Shown here one piece after another: positions 1 through 6,258 of a stretch of DNA of 11,675 nucleotides. The notes under the pieces were generated by a model, which was not told where the DNA came from, searched no databases, and saw nothing but the letters and a program-made list of their open reading frames with translations. The position numbers were made by a program, and so were the translations under genes. Numbering within the stretch: position 1 is the first letter of the stretch; every line of letters begins with the position of its first letter. This stretch comes from an uncultured Succinatimonas sp. GTDB taxonomy: Bacteria > Pseudomonadota > Gammaproteobacteria > Enterobacterales > Succinivibrionaceae. Where the stretch lies: the NCBI GenBank assembly GCA_900552905.1, contig USBR01000032.1, positions 1 through 11,675 of the forward strand. The letters are read 5' to 3'.

Positions 1-60
1 TTAGGCTTGACTGTGATCTGCTCACAGAGTCAGATTTAAAAAATATGATTAAGCTGACTA
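1..60. other. Window edge, no gene seen
   Basis: No coding region or RNA gene can be supported here. There is an imperfect hairpin at 9-31, with CTGTGA at 11-16 pairing with TCACAG at 22-27 around a 5-nt loop. A second possible pairing joins AGTCAG (28-33) with CTGACT (54-59). Neither is followed by a clear T-run, so I do not call either a terminator. It may be the tail of an intergenic region belonging to a gene outside the window. Confidence 0.3.
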
Positions 61-92
61 AAAAGAGCTAAAAAATTTTTTAAGGCTCTTTT
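61..92 (-). terminator. Rho-independent terminator of the tRNA operon
   Basis: AAAAGAGC at 61-68 pairs with GCTCTTTT at 85-92, and the AT-rich centre (six A then six T) can extend the stem. Read on the minus strand the stem ends in GCTC followed by a T-run into position 59, as expected for a terminator of the leftward tRNA transcript. The symmetry means it could also stop plus-strand transcription. It is the only convincing terminator downstream of the tRNA genes. Confidence 0.65.
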
Positions 93-104
93 ACATTACT
101 ACAT

Positions 105-128
105 CTGTAAGGTAAATTTACCTTACAG
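105..128. repeat. Perfect 24-bp palindrome
   Basis: CTGTAAGGTAAA (105-116) is followed at once by its exact reverse complement TTTACCTTACAG (117-128), with no spacer and no mismatch. There is no T-run on either side, so a simple terminator is unlikely. A dimeric repressor site or an RNA hairpin in the tRNA trailer are both possible. It overlaps the -10 of a candidate minus-strand promoter (127-132). Confidence 0.6.
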
Positions 129-155
129 TACAATAAGTTAGCTATAAACTGTCAA
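127..155 (-). promoter_or_regulatory. Candidate promoter inside the tRNA trailer
   Basis: On the minus strand TTGACA (150-155) is followed after 17 nt by TGTACT (127-132), a perfect -35 with a 4/6 -10. A transcript would start at about 120, inside the palindrome, and end at the terminator at 61-92, giving an RNA of only about 60 nt. It may be a chance match or a small RNA promoter. Confidence 0.25.
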
Positions 156-261
156 ACTAAAGATAGAGCATATTTCGGTATTTAATTTGAAAAGAGAGCT
201 TGTAGATAGAGACTTTTCTTCTATATGATTTATTGATGTTGAAGGGGAAGATTGTGCATCT

Positions 262-337
262 TGGTGGAGATAACCGGGATCGAACCGGCGACCTTCTGCA
301 TGCGAAGCAGACGCTCTCCCAACTGAGCTATATCCCC
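262..337 (-). tRNA. tRNA-Ala (anticodon CGC)
   Basis: The reverse complement folds into a 76-nt cloverleaf with encoded CCA. The anticodon stem TCTGC/GCAGA closes the loop TTCGCAT, so the anticodon is CGC (complement at 302-304), reading GCG. The acceptor stem GGGGATA/TATCTCC has the G3:U70 pair that marks alanine tRNAs, and the T-loop TTCGATC is standard. It is the last gene of the operon, 7 nt downstream of tRNA-Ala(GGC). E. coli has no tRNA-Ala of this anticodon and reads GCG with the UGC isoacceptor. Confidence 0.93.
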
Positions 338-344
338 ACAGACG

Positions 345-420
<76 letters not shown>

Positions 421-446
421 ACATAATGCGCTTTTACCTGCTAAGG

Positions 447-520
447 TGGAGCGAGTGACGGGAATCGAACCCGCGTTAGTAGCTTGGGAAGCTACAGTTC
501 TACCATTGAACTACACTCGC
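447..520 (-). tRNA. tRNA-Gly (anticodon CCC)
   Basis: A 74-nt cloverleaf with U73 and encoded CCA. The anticodon stem GTAGC/GCTAC closes the loop TTCCCAA, giving anticodon CCC (complement at 486-488), which reads GGG only. The sequence is close to E. coli glyU. It is the first gene of the operon, starting about 14 nt downstream of the -10 box at 534-539. Confidence 0.95.
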
Positions 521-533
521 AACAAGCGCATCT

Positions 534-561
534 ATTCTACTCTGAATTTACATCATGTCAA
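534..561 (-). promoter_or_regulatory. Promoter of the tRNA operon
   Basis: On the minus strand a perfect TTGACA (556-561) is followed after 16 nt by TAGAAT (534-539, 5/6), then a discriminator AGATGCGC with GC content that would allow stringent control. The start would fall about 7 nt upstream of mature tRNA-Gly. The -35 box overlaps the stop codon of the upstream kinase-like gene (TGA at 558-560). Confidence 0.65.
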
Positions 562-1886
562 ATTACAAGTTTACGTTTTAGATATTGTAAGCTCTCGATA
601 ATGGTATTGGTATCGGTGGCAGAAGATGCTGAAGCTACGCATTTTAAGCCACGATATTCACCATCAATCATTTCGCCATAACAGGTAAGAGGTAATACTT
701 GTCCTAATATACGTATGCCCATGGATTTTAGTTCACGGCAGACAGCTACGGTAAATTCAGCTCCGGTGGTATAGAAAGCCTGAATTTCAGGACGCTTTTG
801 TAAGACTCTATGGGTAATTTCACCATAAGCGGTGGCAATGATGTCTAAGGCTTCATTTGCAGTGCGATTAGTCTTAACTAAGGCTTCCTGATACTCCTGA
901 TTGAGCTCGGTGCTTGAAATCATATTGTCAGAGACGGCAAAGGCGGTGGTATAGCGATCGTAGCGGGTTACGATTTCAGCAACTACGCGATTGATTTCCT
1001 CAGAGCGCTGATGATCGTCCTTTAAAAGCTCGAGATTATGGACGGTGACTAATAAAACTTTTTGCTCTAAGCGTAGCATTTCTACCTGAGCTGAGATTAA
1101 AGGATTATTGCCACCGACAATGCCGAAAATCTTAGGTTGACGGCTATTGTTAGGGAGAATCATATTCGGGCGGTGCATGACCTTACGCGCTAAGGTAGCG
1201 GTGAAGGGACCGGGATCGACCGCTAAGAATTTGATGCCTGAGAGCACCACGGCATCGGCAATCATATTAATCTCTTCTTGTGAAGTACAATCCATAACGA
1301 TAGCACGTGTGCCTTTATCAGCAAGCTCACGGATGGTCTTAGCTAAGTGATGGGTGCCTTTTAAAAATTCCTTAAGATGCAGAGCTTCGGCATGATAGCG
1401 GAATTTCTCGGTAAAGAGATCGGCAACACGGCCACTGTGGGCAGGTTGCAGATCTTCAAGGCCTTCTAAGGATTTTTGCAGAGGCTTACCGTCAACGAGA
1501 ATATAACCACCGACATTAGTACGTTTTAATGCCGGGAATGCAGGTACCACAATAGCGACACGATCGTTATCGCCTAGGGCATCTAACATGGCTTCAGTTT
1601 CAGCACAGGTATTACCGCGCATGGCCGGATCGATACGTTTTGCATAAAGTTTTACGCCCGGCTTTTTTAAAAGGCGGGAGGCGTAGAAGACAATCTGATA
1701 GCTCTGCTGAGGGCTTAAATGACGAGAATTGGTAGCATAGACTAGGCAATCATTGTCATTGATAATGGGGTCTTTAAGGCCGCGGGCATTCATAATGGAA
1801 AGGACGCTTGAGCCATTTTTCTCAAGCATAGCGCCTACGGCACTGCCACCGGTAATTTCATCTGCAATCACAACACATTGAATCAT
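558..1886 (-). CDS. Divergent four-carbon acid sugar kinase-like protein (DUF1537)
   Basis: A 442-residue protein with the two-domain plan of the DUF1537 family (D-threonate, D-erythronate and related kinases). The N-terminal substrate half is recognisable: VVIADEITGG (5-14), NSR (53-55), KRIDPAMRGN (83-92) and a well-kept block at 114-133 with VPAFPALKRT and VGGYILVDG. The C-terminal nucleotide half keeps its outline but not its motifs. The usual TGGDT reads TTGAEF (373-378), the usual PG turn reads LPL (398-400), and the usual K-(S/A)-GGFG reads ASASSATD (418-425). The second Asp of the usual ADDLTGA is Glu. Either this is a subfamily with another activity or a kinase that no longer binds ATP normally. 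It starts 12 nt after the ptsI stop with AAGGA at 1894-1898, so it is co-transcribed with enzyme I. Family assignment is fairly sure; substrate is unknown. Confidence 0.75.
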   Translation of the reverse strand: MIQCVVIADEITGGSAVGAMLEKNGSSVLSIMNARGLKDPIINDNDCLVYATNSRHLSPQQSYQIVFYASRLLKKPGVKLYAKRIDPAMRGNTCAETEAMLDALGDNDRVAIVVPAFPALKRTNVGGYILVDGKPLQKSLEGLEDLQPAHSGRVADLFTEKFRYHAEALHLKEFLKGTHHLAKTIRELADKGTRAIVMDCTSQEEINMIADAVVLSGIKFLAVDPGPFTATLARKVMHRPNMILPNNSRQPKIFGIVGGNNPLISAQVEMLRLEQKVLLVTVHNLELLKDDHQRSEEINRVVAEIVTRYDRYTTAFAVSDNMISSTELNQEYQEALVKTNRTANEALDIIATAYGEITHRVLQKRPEIQAFYTTGAEFTVAVCRELKSMGIRILGQVLPLTCYGEMIDGEYRGLKCVASASSATDTNTIIESLQYLKRKLVI

Positions 1887-1898
1887 TTACTTATCCTT

Positions 1899-3566
1899 TT
1901 ATCCTAAAGTGGCAATACGGGCTCTAAGTCTTAAAACATTAGGTGGCACAACAGAAATTTCATCAACACCAAGCTGAATGAGCTTGGCTAAATATTCCTC
2001 ATTAGAGGCAATTTCACCACATACTCCTACCCAAATGCCGGCGGCATGAGCATTAGCTACACACATTTCTATGAGCCTAATTACGGCATGATGGAAGGGA
2101 TTGAGGTATTTGGCGACATTGGAGTTTTGGCGATCGGCAGCGAGGGTAAATTGTGTGAGATCGTTAGTACCGATACTGAAGAAATCTACCAAAACTGCTA
2201 ATTCATCGGAGATGAGGGCGGCAGCTGGAGTTTCAATCATAATGCCAAATTCGATATCGTCTTTAAACGGCGTACCTTGCGCTTTAAGATCACCTTTAAC
2301 TTCTTCTAAGAGCTTTAAGCTCTCTTGAACTTCTTCGACAGTAGAAATCATCGGGACCATGATGGCAAGACGACCGTACATGGATGCGCGTAAGAGTGCG
2401 CGTAACTGCGTTTTAAAGAGGACGCGGTTAGATAAGCACAAGCGAATAGCACGCAAGCCCATAGCCGGATTATCTTCATGTTTAAGCATGAAGTATTCAC
2501 AGGTTTTATCAGCACCGATATCTAAGGTACGGATAATGACGCGCTTGCCTTCCATCTGTGAGAGCACTTCTTTATAGATTTCAAATTGCTCATCCTCAGT
2601 GGGATAGTCATGCGCTTGCAGGAAGATATATTCACTGCGAAATAGGCCTATACCCTCAGCATCTGAGGTTTTAACTAAATCGATATCAGCAAGAGAACCG
2701 GCATTAGCATACAGGCAGATAGGGCGTCCTTGGCGGGTTACAGTCTTTTTACCGCGGAACTGCTCTAAATGGGCTTGCTGTGCATCTATGGTCCTTTTGA
2801 GAGATTTGTATTTTTCAATAGTCTCAGCTTTAGGCTCAATGATGACAATGCCCGAAGCGCCATCGACAATAGCAAATTTTCCTTCGAGGCTGTCATTGAG
2901 ATTATCGCCAATGCAGACTACTGTCGGAATACCCATGGTGCGAGCAAAGATGACAGTATGTGAGCGTGTTGAACCGGCGGAGGTGATGATGGCGGTAACC
3001 TTATTAGGATCAAGTTGTACGGTCTCAGACGGGGCTAGATCGTCAGTTGCTAAGATAGTCGGGCCATCGTCGCGATAGTGAATACCGCTTTTTTCAAGTT
3101 TGCCAGCATGCATCATTAAGATTTCAATGACACGGCGGGAAACATCGATAACGTCGGTAGCGCGTCCTTGCATATAATCATTATCCATGGCTTTAAACTG
3201 TTGTTCAAAGCGACGGGCAACGGTATCTACAGCATATTCGGCATTAGCTTTTTCTGTACGAATGACGTTATTGATAGCATCCACATAATCCGGATCATCG
3301 AGCATCATCTGATGGATCTGGAATAAGACAGCGTTTTGTTCACCGAGCTTTTCTAAGGAGACATCATAAAGAGCTCCTAATTGTGAGATGGCATGGAGGC
3401 GGGCTTTGTCAAAGCGTGCGCACTCAGCATCGACATCCTCAATGAGGTGTTTTTTATGGACATCAGAAAAGCGTTTTAAGAAGCTGATATGGCCAAAGGC
3501 AATGCCGCGGTTAGCCGCAGTGCCTTTGAGAAAGTTATTGTGCTCAGGCAAGTTAGCGTTATTCAA
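1899..3566 (-). CDS. ptsI: PTS enzyme I (phosphoenolpyruvate-protein phosphotransferase)
   Basis: Enzyme I takes phosphate from PEP onto a histidine and passes it to HPr, the first step of sugar uptake by the phosphotransferase system, in the cytoplasm. The 555 residues show the N-terminal helical HPr-binding part, the swivelling phosphohistidine domain with GSTRSHTVIFAR (active His203), and the PEP-binding barrel with R310 (GLFRSEYIF), R346 (IIRTLDIGADK), E445 (GIMIETPAA), N468-D469 and R479 (SIGTNDLTQFTLAADRQN) and C516 (GVCGEIA). All expected catalytic residues are present. It is about 20 residues shorter than E. coli enzyme I and ends soon after the SVVPPNVL segment. The start is TTG at 3564-3566, supported by GAAGG (3574-3578) 7 nt upstream and by the GIAFG segment lying at the usual distance. 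No ptsH or crr lies next to it; the partner gene is the DUF1537 protein. Confidence 0.93.
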   Translation of the reverse strand: MNNANLPEHNNFLKGTAANRGIAFGHISFLKRFSDVHKKHLIEDVDAECARFDKARLHAISQLGALYDVSLEKLGEQNAVLFQIHQMMLDDPDYVDAINNVIRTEKANAEYAVDTVARRFEQQFKAMDNDYMQGRATDVIDVSRRVIEILMMHAGKLEKSGIHYRDDGPTILATDDLAPSETVQLDPNKVTAIITSAGSTRSHTVIFARTMGIPTVVCIGDNLNDSLEGKFAIVDGASGIVIIEPKAETIEKYKSLKRTIDAQQAHLEQFRGKKTVTRQGRPICLYANAGSLADIDLVKTSDAEGIGLFRSEYIFLQAHDYPTEDEQFEIYKEVLSQMEGKRVIIRTLDIGADKTCEYFMLKHEDNPAMGLRAIRLCLSNRVLFKTQLRALLRASMYGRLAIMVPMISTVEEVQESLKLLEEVKGDLKAQGTPFKDDIEFGIMIETPAAALISDELAVLVDFFSIGTNDLTQFTLAADRQNSNVAKYLNPFHHAVIRLIEMCVANAHAAGIWVGVCGEIASNEEYLAKLIQLGVDEISVVPPNVLRLRARIATLG

Positions 3567-3573
3567 GATAGTA

Positions 3574-3578
3574 CCTTC
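3574..3578 (-). promoter_or_regulatory. Ribosome binding site fixing the TTG start of ptsI
   Basis: GAAGG on the minus strand lies 7 nt before the TTG codon at 3564-3566. No in-frame ATG or GTG with a comparable site is found near the expected N-terminus. A weak TTG start may hold down translation of enzyme I. Confidence 0.6.
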
Positions 3579-3617
3579 AATGGAATACTATGGTAAAAGA
3601 CTGATAGCGATTTTTTA

Positions 3618-3623
3618 ATTATA
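3618..3623 (-). promoter_or_regulatory. -10 box of the ptsI promoter
   Basis: A perfect TATAAT on the minus strand lies about 50 nt before the ptsI start. At 16-18 nt upstream no good -35 box is seen (CATTCA at 17 nt), which suggests dependence on an activator or low basal strength. A TGTGA-like half-site at 3639-3643 lies where a -35 activator could act, but it has no proper second half. Confidence 0.45.
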
Positions 3624-3664
3624 ACCAAAGTTTTTCTCTGTGAATGAGGATCGCAATTAAGTCT

Positions 3665-3695
3665 TTGAGTTTGTGGCGTATGGATGTGATAAAAT
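3665..3695 (+). promoter_or_regulatory. Promoter of gltX (extended -10)
   Basis: TGATAAAAT at 3687-3695 is an extended -10 (TG, one base, TAAAAT). TTGAGT at 3665-3670 is a poor -35 with a 19-nt spacer. AGCGC follows the -10. Transcription would start at about 3702, leaving a 20-nt leader with AGGG (3713-3716) as ribosome binding site. It is back to back with the ptsI promoter within 156 nt. Confidence 0.5.
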
Positions 3696-3722
3696 AGCGC
3701 AAATCTTTTTATAGGGTGAAAC

Positions 3723-5126
3723 ATGTTAGTCAAAACCAGATTTGCTCCGTCACCTACCGGCTTTTTACACGTAGGTGGTGCTCGTACCGCTTTATTCTCA
3801 TGGCTTTATGCCCGTCATTGCGATGGTCAGTTTGTCTTACGTATCGAAGATACCGATCGCGAGAGATCAACTCAGCCTGCAATCGATGCCATTATTGAAT
3901 CAATGAAATGGCTCAATCTCAATTGGGATGAAGGTCCATACTATCAGACTAAGCGCTTTGACCGTTATCGTGAGGTCATCGATAAGCTTGTTGCTGAAGG
4001 CAAAGCTTATAAGTGCTATTGCAGCAAAGAACGCTTAGAGCAGATGCGCGAAGAGCAGATGAAGAATGGCGTTAAGCCGCGTTATGATGGCCACTGCCGT
4101 GATGATCACAGTGAGCACGATCCTAGCGAGAGCTATGTTATTCGCTTTAGAAATCCTGATGACGGTGTCGTTGCCTTTGATGATATGGTTAAAGGTCACA
4201 TCGAGTTTAAGAATCAGGAGCTTGATGATTTCATCATTCAGCGCTCTGACGGTACTCCTACCTATAATTTCTGCGTTGTCGTTGACGATTGGGATATGGG
4301 TATTACCCATGTTATCCGCGGTGACGATCACGTCAATAATACCCCGCGTCAGATCAACCTTTACAAGGCTTTAGGCGCTAAGGTGCCGGTATTTTGCCAT
4401 TTAGCTATGATTTTAGGCGATGATGGCGCTAAGCTTTCTAAGCGTCATGGTGCTGTTTCTGTAATGCAGTATCGTGAAGATGGTTATCTGCCTGAGGCTT
4501 TAGTTAACTACTTAGTCCGTTTAGGTTGGAGCCATGGCGATCAGGAAATTTTCTCTGTTGAAGAGATGATTAAGCTCTTTACCTTAGATGCCATCACTAA
4601 GAGTGCTTCAGGCTTTAACACCAAGAAGCTTGAGTGGTTAAATGCTCATTATATGAAGACCTTACCAGCTGAGGTTGTAGCTTCTGAGCTGAAGTGGCAT
4701 TTAGAGCGTTTAGGCTTAAAGGATTTAGGTGCAGGCCCTGATCCTAAGCTTGTCGTTAAGAATTACGCCGAGCGTACTCATACCTTAAAGGAAATGGCGC
4801 AGAAGGCTCTGTGCTACTATCAGGACTTTGAGGATTATGATGCCGCTGCGGTTAAGAAGTGGATTAAAGAAGGCTCAGTTGAGATCTTAAAGGATGCTTT
4901 AGAGACCTTAAAGAACTTAGAGAGCTGGGATGCTCAGAGCATCGATAAGGCTTTAGAGGCTTTAGCTCAGCGCCGTGAAGTCGGTATGGGTAAGGTCGGT
5001 CAGCCTTTACGTGTTGCTATTACCGGTACTGCTATGTCCCCGGGTATTGGTGACACTATGATCCTAGCCGGTCGTGAGCGTGCTTTAGCTCGTATCGAGC
5101 GCGCTATTGCCCACTTTGGTGCTTAA
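3723..5126 (+). CDS. gltX: Glutamyl-tRNA synthetase
   Basis: Charges tRNA-Glu with glutamate in the cytoplasm; essential. The 467-residue protein matches the E. coli class I enzyme (471 residues) along its length. The HIGH-type motif is HVGG at 16-19 inside [14 protein letters not shown], and the KMSKS-type motif is KLSKR at 237-241. C98, C100 and C125 sit where the zinc site of the E. coli enzyme is; the fourth ligand, His127 in E. coli, is Asp here with H129 nearby. IEDTDRERS (41-49) and [12 protein letters not shown] (199-210) are also typical. It has its own promoter and a strong terminator at 5138-5163, so it appears monocistronic. AGGG lies 6 nt before the ATG. Confidence 0.97.
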   Translation: MLVKTRFAPSPTGFLHVGGARTALFSWLYARHCDGQFVLRIEDTDRERSTQPAIDAIIESMKWLNLNWDEGPYYQTKRFDRYREVIDKLVAEGKAYKCYCSKERLEQMREEQMKNGVKPRYDGHCRDDHSEHDPSESYVIRFRNPDDGVVAFDDMVKGHIEFKNQELDDFIIQRSDGTPTYNFCVVVDDWDMGITHVIRGDDHVNNTPRQINLYKALGAKVPVFCHLAMILGDDGAKLSKRHGAVSVMQYREDGYLPEALVNYLVRLGWSHGDQEIFSVEEMIKLFTLDAITKSASGFNTKKLEWLNAHYMKTLPAEVVASELKWHLERLGLKDLGAGPDPKLVVKNYAERTHTLKEMAQKALCYYQDFEDYDAAAVKKWIKEGSVEILKDALETLKNLESWDAQSIDKALEALAQRREVGMGKVGQPLRVAITGTAMSPGIGDTMILAGRERALARIERAIAHFGA

Positions 5127-5137
5127 TTAAAATTTAT

Positions 5138-5163
5138 AAGGCAGACCTAGGTCTGCCTTTTTT
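5138..5163 (+). terminator. Strong terminator of gltX
   Basis: AAGGCAGACCT (5138-5148) is followed directly by its reverse complement AGGTCTGCCTT (5149-5159), and the T-run reaches 5163 (six T). It begins 11 nt after the gltX stop. The ribosome binding site of the next gene (AGGA, 5164-5167) starts on the base after the T-run. Confidence 0.9.
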
Positions 5164-5174
5164 AGGATTTTTTC

Positions 5175-5552
5175 ATGAAATTTTGGTTTGTGCCCGTTGT
5201 GGCCGTAGCTGTGAGCGCTTGCTCTAATGTCAGCTTTCATTCAAATTTAGATCCGCGCAATATTACTGAGTATTACAAGCCCTCACAAGTTGAAGTCATT
5301 GAGTCAGATAGTGAGCTTGATAAGCGTCCGTATAAGCTCATCACTCAGGTTAAGGGTATGGCGTGTCAGCTCAACGAGCGCGATTATATCGCCACCGAAG
5401 CTGATGCGCGTACTGAGGCCCGTCTTAAAGCTGTAGATGCCGGTGCTAATGCCATTCGTTTTGGTAAATGTGTCCGCATCGAAAAGTCTCCTGCCTGTCA
5501 GGTTTCTGTAACCTGCTATGCTGAAGCCTTACGCGTTGATGAGCAAGAATAA
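5175..5552 (+). CDS. rcsF: RcsF-like outer-membrane lipoprotein
   Basis: In enterobacteria RcsF senses envelope stress and switches on the Rcs phosphorelay through IgaA. The 125-residue product has a lipoprotein signal with lipobox VSAC and Cys16; Ser follows the Cys, so sorting to the outer membrane is expected. The globular part has cysteines at 64, 99, 108 and 114. Their spacing (35, 9, 6) is identical to C74, C109, C118 and C124 of E. coli RcsF, which form two non-consecutive disulfides. The long proline-rich linker that threads E. coli RcsF through outer-membrane proteins is missing: only about 20 residues without proline clusters separate Cys16 from the domain. Being followed by trmO supports the assignment, as in E. 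coli. Whether an Rcs phosphorelay exists in this organism cannot be seen. AGGA at 5164-5167 lies 7 nt before the ATG. Confidence 0.8.
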   Translation: MKFWFVPVVAVAVSACSNVSFHSNLDPRNITEYYKPSQVEVIESDSELDKRPYKLITQVKGMACQLNERDYIATEADARTEARLKAVDAGANAIRFGKCVRIEKSPACQVSVTCYAEALRVDEQE

Positions 5553-6258
5553 TCAGGAAATTGTCATTACTCCTATCGGTACCATGCGTACCCCTTATGG
5601 TCAAAAATTTGCTGTTCCAAGACAGCCAGGTTTAGCCCCACATGCTTTAGGAGTAATTGAATTTTTCAAACCCTATGGTGTTAAAGAATCCTTTGGTGGT
5701 TTAGAAGGTTTTAGCCACATTCATATTCTCTTTGTCTTTGACAAAGCCCATTATGCTAATTTCCATGCTACGGTAAGACCGCCGCGTCTAGGTGGTAATA
5801 CCTCCTGCGGGGTGTTTGCAAGTCGCTCGCCCTTTAGACCGTCAAGTATCGGTTTATCTACGGTAAAACTTGTGGAGATCTTAGAGCATGAGGGAGAGGT
5901 CTCCTTAGTGGTAGAGGGCGCTGATCTCGTTGATGGAACCCCGATTATCGATATTAAGCCCTATATCCCCTTTGTCGATGCCATTCCTAATGCTTTAGGT
6001 GGCTTTGCATCAAAGATGCCACCGCAGTATCCGGTGCATTTTAGTGATGAGGCTAAATTAAAATTAGCGGATTTAGGTGAGCGTAGGCTTTTAGCTATCA
6101 CTGAGACTTTAGCTCAGGATCCGCGTCCTGCTTATAAAGATGACAATGACGATAAGGTCTATTATGCTTTAATCTATAATCGAGATGTGATGTTTAGGGT
6201 CAAAAACTCGGTTATCGAGGTCATAGATGTAATTGTAAGAGGAGAGCCTTCATGTTAG
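5539..6258 (+). CDS. trmO: tRNA (N6-threonylcarbamoyladenosine(37)-N6)-methyltransferase TrmO
   Basis: TrmO (TsaA/YaeB) methylates t6A at position 37 of tRNAs such as tRNA-Thr(GGU), using SAM, which sharpens decoding. From the chosen ATG the protein has 239 residues (E. coli 235). It shows the beta-barrel SAM domain with KFAVPRQPGL (23-32), FGGLEGFSHIHILFVF (52-67), the family signature GVFASRSPFRPSSIGLS (91-107) and DGTPIIDIKPYIPFVD (132-147). An ATG at 5518 in the same frame would add seven residues (MLKPYAL), but 5539 fits the usual N-terminus better; neither has a strong ribosome binding site. The start lies 14 nt inside the end of rcsF, so translational coupling is likely, and the gene overlaps the next one by 7 nt. 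Confidence 0.93.
   Translation: MSKNNQEIVITPIGTMRTPYGQKFAVPRQPGLAPHALGVIEFFKPYGVKESFGGLEGFSHIHILFVFDKAHYANFHATVRPPRLGGNTSCGVFASRSPFRPSSIGLSTVKLVEILEHEGEVSLVVEGADLVDGTPIIDIKPYIPFVDAIPNALGGFASKMPPQYPVHFSDEAKLKLADLGERRLLAITETLAQDPRPAYKDDNDDKVYYALIYNRDVMFRVKNSVIEVIDVIVRGEPSC

Larger units (their letters stand above)
93..261 (-). other. Long 3' trailer of the tRNA operon
   Basis: About 170 nt separate the CCA end of the last tRNA from the terminator. I see no open reading frame of note and no further tRNA. The segment contains a 5-bp hairpin just after the tRNA (AAGAT/ATCTT, 248-262), the 24-bp palindrome at 105-128 and a promoter-like pair at 127-155. A trailer of this length is more than processing needs. 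In E. coli some tRNA-operon 3' spacers accumulate and bind small RNAs (the 3'ETS of the leuZ operon is the known case), but nothing here proves such a role. Confidence 0.35.

Noticed and set aside
3639..3655. CRP-like site upstream of ptsI (TGTGA then TCGCA)
   Set aside because: The spacing between the halves is 7 instead of 6 and the second half matches TCACA in only part, so it falls short of a CRP call although ptsI regulation by CRP would make sense.
4035..4374. Overlapping open frames of about 100 codons on both strands within gltX
   Set aside because: They lie inside a fully conserved GluRS region covering the zinc-site segment and have compositions typical of shadow frames.
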